This document shows, piece after piece, positions 57,962-64,000 of a stretch of DNA of 64,000 bases (its first letter is position 1; every line of letters starts with the position of its first letter). The stretch covers positions 62,001 to 126,000 of the forward strand of contig NZ_LMFQ01000020.1 of NCBI RefSeq assembly GCF_001426905.1, in the 5' to 3' direction. The notes beneath the pieces are model-generated. The model did no database searches, had not been told where the DNA came from, and saw nothing but the letters and a program-made list of their open reading frames with translations. Made by a program: the position numbers and the translations under genes. This DNA is from Caulobacter sp. Root1455 (lineage in GTDB: Bacteria; Pseudomonadota; Alphaproteobacteria; Caulobacterales; Caulobacteraceae).

Positions 57962-58471
57962 TCAGGCTTCGGCTTCCGGAGCAGCTTCGGTCGCGGCCTT
58001 TTTCGGCGCGGCCTTCTTCTTCGGAGCGGCGGTTTCGGCCTTCACCGGCATGCTCGGGATCGTCGCCGGGACGGCGGCGTCACCCAGGCCGCGGGCGCGG
58101 GCGTTCAGGATCACCTTCGGGGTCAGGTCGATGACGCCTTCCCACTTGGTTTCCTTGCCCCCGCCGGCCACCGAGGTCACGCGCACGACCGACTCGGTCT
58201 GGCGGTGGCCGCGGGTGCGGCGATAGCCCTGACGGCGGATCTTCTTGAAGATCTTGACCTTCTCGCCCTTGCGGGTTTCGAGCAGGGCGCCGGTCACGAC
58301 CGCGCCTTCAATCAGGGGCGCGCCGATCGTCACGGCCTCGCCTTCGCCAAGCATGAGGACTTCGCCGAAAGCGACTTCCGAGCCCGGTTCACCGTCGAGC
58401 TTTTCGACAACCAGCAGGTCGCCGGCTTGGACCCGGTACTGCTTGCCGCCGGTTTTGATCACCGCGTACAT
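57962..58471 (-). CDS. rplU: 50S ribosomal protein L21
   Basis: A 169-residue protein. The L21 core is MYAVIKTGGKQYRVQAGDLLVVEKL, ending near KKIRRQGYRRTRGHRQTESVVRV. About 65 extra C-terminal residues follow, ending in AETAAPKKKAAPKKAATEAAPEAEA. Such a long tail, Ala/Lys/Pro-rich, is seen in several alphaproteobacteria. The promoter at 58548-58575 precedes it. Confidence 0.97.
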   Translation of the reverse strand: MYAVIKTGGKQYRVQAGDLLVVEKLDGEPGSEVAFGEVLMLGEGEAVTIGAPLIEGAVVTGALLETRKGEKVKIFKKIRRQGYRRTRGHRQTESVVRVTSVAGGGKETKWEGVIDLTPKVILNARARGLGDAAVPATIPSMPVKAETAAPKKKAAPKKAATEAAPEAEA

Positions 58472-58512
58472 AGGTTAGCGCCTTAAGAAACGTGCGTTCG
58501 CAAAATAGGGAA

Positions 58513-58537
58513 CGCCCGCGAGGAAACCCAGCGGGCG
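58513..58537 (-). promoter_or_regulatory. Leader hairpin of rplU
   Basis: CGCCCGC / GCGGGCG with an 11-base loop, in the untranslated leader between the promoter and rplU. It could be a binding site for L21 or another autoregulator; this is only a candidate. Confidence 0.4.
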
Positions 58538-58547
58538 AGGGGGCGGA

Positions 58548-58575
58548 CTTATACAGGCCAAGCCCTGTGAGTCAA
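58548..58575 (-). promoter_or_regulatory. Housekeeping promoter of rplU-rpmA
   Basis: Read leftward, the sequence is TTGACT, 16 bases, TATAAG. This is close to the sigma-70/73 consensus and sits about 75 bases upstream of rplU. Confidence 0.75.
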
Positions 58576-58626
58576 CGGCCGGATGCGGCTTTCCGGCAAC
58601 CTTTGCGAGTCATATCGGGGCTGGCG

Positions 58627-58641
58627 TGTTACACTATAACA
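58627..58641 (+). promoter_or_regulatory. Candidate Zur box
   Basis: TGTTACACTATAACA matches the Zur operator core TGTTATANTATAACA at nearly all positions and is itself an imperfect palindrome. It lies 15 bases before the start of the NicO-like membrane gene, followed by a CobW/ZNG GTPase. Regulator binding in this position would block transcription when zinc is plentiful. Consensus from memory of Zur work, not searched. Confidence 0.65.
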
Positions 58642-58656
58642 GTCTAAGGGTCGGGC

Positions 58657-59283
58657 GTGAACACGACCTTCTTCGCCTCCGTCGCCGCCACGGGTTTCGC
58701 CGTGGCCTTCCTGCACGCGGCCCTGCCCACGCATTGGCTGCCGTTCGTGCTGGTGGGCCGCGCCCAGAAGTGGACGACCGTGCGCACCCTGGGCGTCACC
58801 CTGCTGGCGGGCCTGGGCCATGTGGGCCTGACGATCCTGCTGGGCCTGGCGGTGGTGGCCGCGGGCCTGGTGGCCCAGCCGCATGTGGGCGGTTCCTTCC
58901 ATTGGATCGTCGGCGGGCTGATGGCGGCGATCGGCGTCTTCTATCTGGTGCGCGGCCGCCACCGGCACGCGACGATGGACGGGACCCGCAAGTTCACCTC
59001 GGACAAGGCGGCGATCACCGCCCTGGTGGTGCTGCTGACCCTGTCGCCGTGCGAGGCGTTCCTTCCCTATTATCTGGCGGGCATGGAGCACGGGGTGATC
59101 GGCTTCGTCACCTTGAGCGCCGTGCTGCTGACCGCGACCTCGGCGGGCATGTTGATCTTCACCGGCCTGAGCCTGGCCGGGTTCAGCCGCCTGGGTCTGG
59201 ACCGGCTGGAGCAGTACGAGGAACTGATCCTCGGCGCGGCCCTGATCTTCATCGGCGCGGCGGTGGCTTTCCTGAAGACCTGA
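58657..59283 (+). CDS. NicO/HupE-like membrane protein under a Zur box
   Basis: A 208-residue protein with about six membrane segments. The first has AFLHAALPTHWLPFVLVGRAQKW, resembling the metal-transport signature HxxxxDH of NiCoT/NicO proteins but with the Asp replaced (HAALPTH). A second motif is GLGHVGLTILLGLAVV. A third, LLTLSPCEAFLPYYLAGMEHGV, puts a Cys and Glu in the membrane. The start GTG 58657 follows AAGGG. It may be a zinc or other divalent transporter used in metal shortage; the operator and the downstream GTPase support this. Confidence 0.75.
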   Translation: MNTTFFASVAATGFAVAFLHAALPTHWLPFVLVGRAQKWTTVRTLGVTLLAGLGHVGLTILLGLAVVAAGLVAQPHVGGSFHWIVGGLMAAIGVFYLVRGRHRHATMDGTRKFTSDKAAITALVVLLTLSPCEAFLPYYLAGMEHGVIGFVTLSAVLLTATSAGMLIFTGLSLAGFSRLGLDRLEQYEELILGAALIFIGAAVAFLKT

Positions 59284-59339
59284 GAGCGCTCTTTTAGGGG
59301 GTGCTTTCACAGAGGGCCCATCAGCCCTAAATAGCGCCC

Positions 59340-60458
59340 ATGACCAACACCGCTCCCGCCTCATCGCCTGCCGCAAATGGCAAGATCCCCGTCACCGTGC
59401 TGACCGGCTATCTCGGCGCCGGCAAGACCACCCTGCTCAACCGCATCCTCACCGAGGAGCACGGCAAGAAATACGCCGTGATCGTCAACGAGTTCGGCGA
59501 GGTGGGCATCGACAACGACCTGGTGGTCGGGGCCGACGAGGAAGTGTTCGAGATGAACAACGGCTGCGTCTGCTGCACGGTGCGCGGCGACCTGATCCGG
59601 GTTCTGCAGGGCCTGATGAAGCGCAAGGGCGGCTTCGACGCCATCGTGGTCGAGACCACGGGCCTGGCCGATCCGGGCCCGGTGGCCCAGACCTTCTTCG
59701 TCGACGACGACGTCAAGGCCCGCACCTATCTGGACTCGGTGACCGCCGTGGTCGACGCCAAGCACATCCTCCTGCGCCTGGGCGACAGCAAGGAAGCGGT
59801 CGAGCAGATCGCCTTCGCCGACCAGATCGTGCTGAACAAGACCGACCTGGTCTCGGAGGACGACCTGCGCCACGTCGAGGCCCGCATCCGGCGGATCAAC
59901 CCGCTGGCCCCGATCCACCGCGCCCAGCGCTCGAACGTCCCGCTCGAGGCGATCATCGGCAAGCACAGCTTCGACCTGGAGCGGATCACCGAGCTGGAGC
60001 CGGCGTTCCTGAACCCGGCCCACGGCGAGGCCGGCCACGTGCACGACGAACACTGCGGCCACGACCATCATCACCATGGCCACGACCACGACCATGGCCA
60101 CGTGCATGACGAACACTGCGGTCACGATCATCATCACGACGCCAAGAGCGCCATCCACGACGACGGCGTGAAGGGGATCTCCCTGACCCTGGACAGGCCG
60201 GTCGACGGCCAGAAGATCACCGTCTGGCTCAACGACCTGCTGGCCCGTCGCGGCCCGGACATCCTGCGCGCCAAGGGCATCATCGACGTCAAGGGCGAGG
60301 AGCGCCGCCTGGTCTTCCAGGCCGTGCACATGATCCTGGAGGGCGACTTCCAGCGCCCGTGGACCGACAAGGACAACCGCTACAGCCGCATGGTGTTCAT
60401 CGGCCGCGATCTGGACGAGGCCGAGCTGAAGGCCGGCTTCGAGGCGACGGCGGCTTAG
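59340..60458 (+). CDS. CobW/ZNG family metallochaperone GTPase with His-rich loop
   Basis: A 372-residue G3E GTPase. The P-loop is [15 protein letters not shown]. The metal motif is [14 protein letters not shown] (CxCC). The other GTPase motifs are [14 protein letters not shown] and LNKTDLV. A His/Asp/Cys-rich insert follows ([20 protein letters not shown], a second [13 protein letters not shown]). The C-terminal CobW domain ends with the [21 protein letters not shown] box. ZNG-type proteins deliver zinc to client enzymes. It starts 56 bases after the Zur-box membrane gene and is probably in its operon. Confidence 0.94.
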   Translation: MTNTAPASSPAANGKIPVTVLTGYLGAGKTTLLNRILTEEHGKKYAVIVNEFGEVGIDNDLVVGADEEVFEMNNGCVCCTVRGDLIRVLQGLMKRKGGFDAIVVETTGLADPGPVAQTFFVDDDVKARTYLDSVTAVVDAKHILLRLGDSKEAVEQIAFADQIVLNKTDLVSEDDLRHVEARIRRINPLAPIHRAQRSNVPLEAIIGKHSFDLERITELEPAFLNPAHGEAGHVHDEHCGHDHHHHGHDHDHGHVHDEHCGHDHHHDAKSAIHDDGVKGISLTLDRPVDGQKITVWLNDLLARRGPDILRAKGIIDVKGEERRLVFQAVHMILEGDFQRPWTDKDNRYSRMVFIGRDLDEAELKAGFEATAA

Positions 60459-60464
60459 GGGCGC

Positions 60465-60490
60465 AGGCCCTCCCCCCGTGGGAGAGGGCC
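60465..60490. repeat. Short degenerate palindromic repeat half
   Basis: AGGCCCTCCCCCCGTGGGAGAGGGCCT, a hairpin of the CCTCCCCC type between convergent genes; likely terminator. Confidence 0.7.
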
Positions 60491-60500
60491 TAAAAGGCCC

Positions 60501-60938
60501 CTAGTGAAGATCCTCGTTGATGATCCCGATCTGGGTCCAGCCTTCGGTGTGAACCCGGTCGATCACGCCCATCAGCGCCTCGTAGGGCACGTCGGCCTGG
60601 GCGCTGACCATCAGCCGCTGGTCCTTGCGAGGGCCCTTCTGGCCGTTGGCGGCGAACTTGGCGTTCAGGTCCTGGGCCAGGGTCTTCAGGCTGGTGGGCT
60701 GGCCCGCCAGGAACAGAGCGCCCGAGTTCTGGATCGAGATGAACACCGGCTCCTTCGGCGCGACCTTGTCCGAAGCCGGCGGCATGTCGAGCTTGATCGA
60801 GGTGGTGGCGATCGGCACGGCGACCATGAAGATGATCAGCAGCACCAGCAGGATGTCGACGAACGGGGTGACGTTGATGTCCGCGTTCTGCTGGATCGCA
60901 TAGCGCCCGCCGCTGTTGCCCGCGAGTTTAGCCCCCAT
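60501..60938 (-). CDS. exbD: ExbD/TolR biopolymer transport protein (first copy)
   Basis: A 145-residue protein. The N-terminal anchor contains ADINVTPFVDILLVLLIIFMVAVPI with the proton-relay Asp (D in FVDIL). The periplasmic part follows: LDMPPASDKVAPKEPVFISIQNSG and QADVPYEALMGVIDRVHTEGW. It transmits proton energy with ExbB to TonB. ExbB and TonB genes are not in the window. Its ribosome-binding site GAGGAG is strong. A terminator separates it from the other copy. Confidence 0.94.
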   Translation of the reverse strand: MGAKLAGNSGGRYAIQQNADINVTPFVDILLVLLIIFMVAVPIATTSIKLDMPPASDKVAPKEPVFISIQNSGALFLAGQPTSLKTLAQDLNAKFAANGQKGPRKDQRLMVSAQADVPYEALMGVIDRVHTEGWTQIGIINEDLH

Positions 60939-61033
60939 CGCCTGTCTCCTCTTCGAACCCTTGGGGTTGATTGAAGTTACAGGCGTAGTTTGCGAGCTTT
61001 CTTACATTTGTAAAGCGCCAAGTCGCGGGCGCG

Positions 61034-61065
61034 AAAAAGGGGCCGGACGCTAGCGTCCGGCCCCT
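61034..61065 (-). terminator. Palindromic terminator between the two exbD genes
   Basis: A perfect 28-bp palindrome with arms AGGGGCCGGACGCT. On the leftward strand it is followed by TTTTTCG. It would end or attenuate transcription between the copies. Confidence 0.9.
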
Positions 61066-61091
61066 GATTTTCCGGCGATCGCCGAAGACCC

Positions 61092-61541
61092 TTAGTGGAT
61101 GTCTTCGTTGATCAGGCCGACCTTGTACCAGCCGGCGGTCTGCAGGGCGTTCAGCACGCCCATGAAGTCGGCATAGGTCACGTCGGCGTCGGCGCGGACC
61201 ATGATGCGCTGGTCGTCCTTCGGGCCGGCCTGGTCGTTGGCCACGAACTTGGCCTCCAGGTCGAACTGCAGGTTGTCCAGGCTGGTCTGCTTGTCAGCGA
61301 CGTACAGCGCGCCCGATTCCTGGATCGAGATGAACACCGGCTCCTTCGGCTTCGGCGCGTTCGGCGGCGGCGGGACCGCCGGCGGCAGGTCCACCTTGAT
61401 CGCCACGGTCGCCATCGGCACGGCGACCATGAAGATGATCAGCAGCACGAGCAGAATGTCGACGAAGGGCGTGACGTTGATGTCGGCATTCTGGCCCAGC
61501 GAGTATTTGCTGCCGCCACCGCCGGAGAGTTTAGCCGCCAT
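61092..61541 (-). CDS. exbD: ExbD/TolR biopolymer transport protein (second copy)
   Basis: A 149-residue paralogue. The membrane anchor is again NADINVTPFVDILLVLLIIFMVAVPM with the essential Asp. The periplasmic half has PPPPNAPKPKEPVFISIQESGALYVADKQTSL and DADVTYADFMGVLNALQTAGWYKVGLINEDIH. The two copies end similarly (IGIINEDLH and VGLINEDIH). The start follows AGGAGA. Pairs of exbD genes behind one exbB are common in Caulobacterales; the exbB gene is elsewhere. Confidence 0.94.
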   Translation of the reverse strand: MAAKLSGGGGSKYSLGQNADINVTPFVDILLVLLIIFMVAVPMATVAIKVDLPPAVPPPPNAPKPKEPVFISIQESGALYVADKQTSLDNLQFDLEAKFVANDQAGPKDDQRIMVRADADVTYADFMGVLNALQTAGWYKVGLINEDIH

Positions 61542-61776
61542 TGCCTGACTGTCTCCTAAGGGCCGCGTCCGTCGCGGTCCCGAAAATGTTAGATCGCCAC
61601 GTCTGGCTCAGACGGGCGCGGAAGTAAAGCCCGACGACGCGGCGCGATGGCAACCCCTTTTGTGAGTCTTTTTAGCGGAACGGCGTTCGGATGACGGGTT
61701 CTTCCATCTCGGCTCGCGCCCCGCGAGAACTGACGCGCGACTAGGCGCCCGCATCGGGGCGCGGTATGGCGCGCGG

Positions 61777-62796
61777 ATGATCTATTCCTTCGACGCCTAT
61801 GTCACCGCCGCCCTGTTCGACCGCGCCGGCCGCGCCGCTTTCGCGCTGGGCGACGGCACGGTCCGATTCGAGGCCGCCATCGGCGCAGAGCCCGGTTTCG
61901 TCACCGTCGAGGCCCACCAAGGCGCCGTCCTGGCCGCCGCCGTCCACCCGTCGGGCCGCGGGATCGTCACCGGCGGCGACGACGGCCGCGTGGTCTGGAG
62001 CCGGCTCGAGGGCGACGAGGTCGCCGCCACCCTGATCGCCGAGGTCAAGGGCCGCTGGATCGAGCACGTGGCCGCCAGCGCCGCCTCCGGCCTGATCGCC
62101 TTCACCGCCGGCAAGGAGGCCCATGTCCGCGACGCGGCCGATCCCAAGTTCCTGCGCGTCTTCGCCCACGACAAGACCGTCTCGGGCTTGGCCTTCGACC
62201 CGAAAGGCCGCCGTCTGGCCGCGGCCGGCTACGGCGGCGTCAGCCTGTGGTGGGCCAAGATCGAAGGGCAGAAGCCGCAGGTCATGAAGTGGGCCGGCAG
62301 CCACATCGCCGTGATGTTCAGCCCCGACGGCAAGTTCCTGGTCTCGTCGATGCAGGAGAACCAACTGCACGGCTGGCGCCTGGCCGACGGCAAGGACATG
62401 CGGATGGGCGGCTACCCCTCCAAGATCAAAAGCTTCGGCTTCTTCGACAAGGGCAATCTGATGGTCACGGCCGGCGCCAACGGCGCGGTGGTCTGGCCGT
62501 TCGCCGGGGCCAACGGTCCGATGGGCAAGGAAGCCGCCGAGATCGGCTTCTCCCGCGACTCGATGGTGGTGCGGGTGGCCGGCGTCGAGGCCCTGCCGGT
62601 CGCCATCGCCGGCCAGGACAACGGCAAGATCTGGGGCGCCCACATGCGGTCCGGCCGCATCGAGACCCTGAAGGCCGAAAAAGGCGCGGCGATCAGTGCG
62701 CTGGCGGTCTCGCCGGATGGCGCGCGTCTGGCCTGGGGCGACGAGGACGGCGAGGCGGGGATCATCGCGATCCCGGCGATGGACACGCGGTTCTAG
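61777..62796 (+). CDS. WD40 repeat protein
   Basis: A 339-residue protein. At least five WD40-like repeats are seen, with pieces such as VLAAAVHPSGRGIVTGGDDGRVVWSRL, VSGLAFDPKGRRLAAAGYGGVSLWW, IAVMFSPDGKFLVSSMQENQLHGW, LMVTAGANGAVVWPF and ISALAVSPDGARLAWGDEDGEAGII. It is a seven-bladed propeller scaffold without signal peptide, so cytosolic. Function is unknown. In Caulobacterales such a gene often follows a CobW/ZNG gene, and here it is about 1.3 kb away, with the two exbD genes between. Confidence 0.88.
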   Translation: MIYSFDAYVTAALFDRAGRAAFALGDGTVRFEAAIGAEPGFVTVEAHQGAVLAAAVHPSGRGIVTGGDDGRVVWSRLEGDEVAATLIAEVKGRWIEHVAASAASGLIAFTAGKEAHVRDAADPKFLRVFAHDKTVSGLAFDPKGRRLAAAGYGGVSLWWAKIEGQKPQVMKWAGSHIAVMFSPDGKFLVSSMQENQLHGWRLADGKDMRMGGYPSKIKSFGFFDKGNLMVTAGANGAVVWPFAGANGPMGKEAAEIGFSRDSMVVRVAGVEALPVAIAGQDNGKIWGAHMRSGRIETLKAEKGAAISALAVSPDGARLAWGDEDGEAGIIAIPAMDTRF

Positions 62797-62824
62797 ACTT
62801 CACGCTCCAGAAGGCGGGGTGACG

Positions 62825-63568
62825 TTAGAGGGCGCTCAGCACCTTCACCACCGCCGCCACCGTCTCTTCGTCCGTGTCGCGCAGCCCGTCCTGCACGAAG
62901 CCCAGCTTGTAGGCTCGGTCCTCGTGGCCCTGGCCCAGGCCATAGGCCATCGGCCCGCTGCACGAGCCGTGCACCTCGCGAACCCCGGTCCGCGTCACCA
63001 GTTCGGCCACGTTCGACGGATTGACCCCGCCGCCGGCCAAGATGGCGATGCGCCCGTCGGCCTTCTCGACCAGCGCCGCGATCGTCTCGGCCCCGGCCAT
63101 GGCGTTCAGGGCGCAGCCCGAAGTCAGGATACGTTCGAAGCCCAGGTCGATGGCGGCTTCCAGCGCCGCGAACGGATCGGGCGTCAGATCGAAGGCCCGG
63201 TGCAGGGTGACGCCCAGGCCCTCGGCATGGGCCACCAGCATCGACAAGACGTCTGCGTCCAGTTCCCCTGTAGGTAGATTGGCGCCGATCACCACCCCGG
63301 CCAGCCCCGCCTCGCGCGTGGCGTCGATGTCGCGGAAGATCGCGTCCAGGTCGCCGGCGTCATAGACGAAGTCGCCGTTGCGCGGCCGGATCATCGGAAA
63401 GATCGGGATCGCCGCCTCGGCGGCGAGGGTCATCAGCCCGGGCGCCGGGGTCAGGCCCTGCAGGGCCAGGGCCGAGCAGAGTTCGATGCGATCCGCGCCA
63501 CCGGCGATCGCCGCCGCCAGTCCGGCGGGCGTATCGACACAGACTTCCAGGATCACGCGGTCGGACAT
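62825..63568 (-). CDS. cutC: CutC family protein
   Basis: A 247-residue TIM-barrel protein. The start VILEVCVDTPAGLAAAIAGGADRIELCSALALQGLTPAPGL is characteristic. Later motifs are FPMIRPRNGDFVY, GVVIGANLPTGELD, VTLHRAFDLTPDP and RILTSGCALNA, and VREVHGSCSG. CutC was named for copper homeostasis, but its enzymatic role is unclear. GGAGAGG precedes the ATG at 63568; a longer frame is not supported. Confidence 0.95.
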   Translation of the reverse strand: MSDRVILEVCVDTPAGLAAAIAGGADRIELCSALALQGLTPAPGLMTLAAEAAIPIFPMIRPRNGDFVYDAGDLDAIFRDIDATREAGLAGVVIGANLPTGELDADVLSMLVAHAEGLGVTLHRAFDLTPDPFAALEAAIDLGFERILTSGCALNAMAGAETIAALVEKADGRIAILAGGGVNPSNVAELVTRTGVREVHGSCSGPMAYGLGQGHEDRAYKLGFVQDGLRDTDEETVAAVVKVLSAL

Positions 63569-63626
63569 CTTCGCCTCTCCGATGCTCATGCTAGGGATTC
63601 GGAAACGGCGTTCTTGGAGCACACCC

Positions 63627-64000
63627 ATGCTGAATCGCAGAGGCCTAATCGGCGCGTCCCTTGCCGGACCGGCCATCATCGGCGCGGGCGCGGCGATCGC
63701 CGCCGATGAAGCGGGCGGCATCCAACTGACCAAGCCCTGCGTGATCTCCACCTGGGACTTCGGCGTGCCGGCCAACCAGGCGGCCTGGGCGATCCTGAGC
63801 AAGGGCGGCCGGGCGCTGGACGCGGTGGAGGCCGGAGCTCGCATTCCCGAGCAGGACCTGAAGAACCACAGCGTCGGCCGCGCCGGCTATCCCGACCGCG
63901 ACGGGCACGTCTCGCTGGACGCCAGCATCATGGACGAGCAGGGCAATTGCGGCGCGGTCGCCGCCCTGGAGCACATCGCCCATCCGATCTCTGTGGCTCG
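63627..64000 (+). CDS. Asparaginase-2 / N4-(GlcNAc)-asparaginase family protein, N-terminal part
   Basis: The first 124 residues of a Tat-exported protein. The signal [23 protein letters not shown] is followed by CVISTWDFGVPANQAAWAILSKGGRALDAVEAGARIPE. Then comes DGHVSLDASIMDEQGNCGAVAALEHIAHPISVA. These are the N-terminal motifs of glycosylasparaginase and type-2 asparaginases, which split at a catalytic Thr to form the active enzyme. That Thr lies beyond the window edge. GGAG is upstream of ATG 63627. Confidence 0.87.
   Translation, partial: MLNRRGLIGASLAGPAIIGAGAAIAADEAGGIQLTKPCVISTWDFGVPANQAAWAILSKGGRALDAVEAGARIPEQDLKNHSVGRAGYPDRDGHVSLDASIMDEQGNCGAVAALEHIAHPISVA

Overview
The window is a GC-rich (roughly 68-70%) chromosomal segment of an alphaproteobacterium, most likely Caulobacter or a close relative. 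Supporting evidence from the sequence: an atpHAGDC-type F1 operon with a short epsilon subunit and a Lys/Ala/Pro-rich extension on beta, a rplU-rpmA-obgE-proB-proA-nadD-rsfS-rlmH-envC-ctpA-rppH chain, many Tat-type or lipoprotein exports, a large TonB receptor, and several hybrid histidine kinases. The genus is inferred from gene content and style, not from a database search.

Layout. 1-3.7 kb: 5' part of a penicillin-acylase gene, a tRNA-Ala(CGC), a yggT/yggU pair and a membrane hybrid histidine kinase. 3.7-8.4 kb: a vsr / cysK / cytosine-C5 methyltransferase group, a COG3650-like lipoprotein, and an HPP membrane protein flanked by two near-identical 44-46-residue peptides. 8.4-18 kb: thiolase, TonB receptor, lemA / TPM-domain operon, acyl-CoA dehydrogenase, exported FAD oxidase. 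18-25 kb: small secreted protein, hotdog-like fragment, then the F1 ATP synthase operon, which carries two guests: a SAM methyltransferase between atpA and atpG, and an 82-residue zinc-ribbon-like protein between atpD and atpC. 25-30 kb: a response regulator and a multi-PAS hybrid kinase with a probable 5' frameshift, then two exported proteins of one apparent family. 30-33 kb: a Gdx/SugE exporter and two alpha/beta hydrolases, one with a roughly 300-residue histone-H1-like tail.

33-58.5 kb is the conserved leftward housekeeping chain (rppH back to rplU). It is interrupted several times by accessory genes: a GH35-like glycosidase, kynAU, a tail-fibre-like protein, membrane proteins, a GH92 mannosidase, a tyrosinase, an HNH/AP2-like protein and a GNAT acetyltransferase. 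58.6-64 kb: a probable zinc-limitation unit (candidate Zur box, NicO-like membrane protein, CobW/ZNG-type GTPase with His-rich loop), two tandem exbD genes, a WD40 protein, cutC, and the start of a Tat-exported asparaginase-family gene.

Palindromic intergenic repeats of several families are scattered through the window. One supplies the C-terminus of vsr, and another sits at the 5' end of a TPM-domain gene. Start codons were moved from the longest possible ORF to the best ribosome-binding site or homology-like N-terminus, and such choices are noted.
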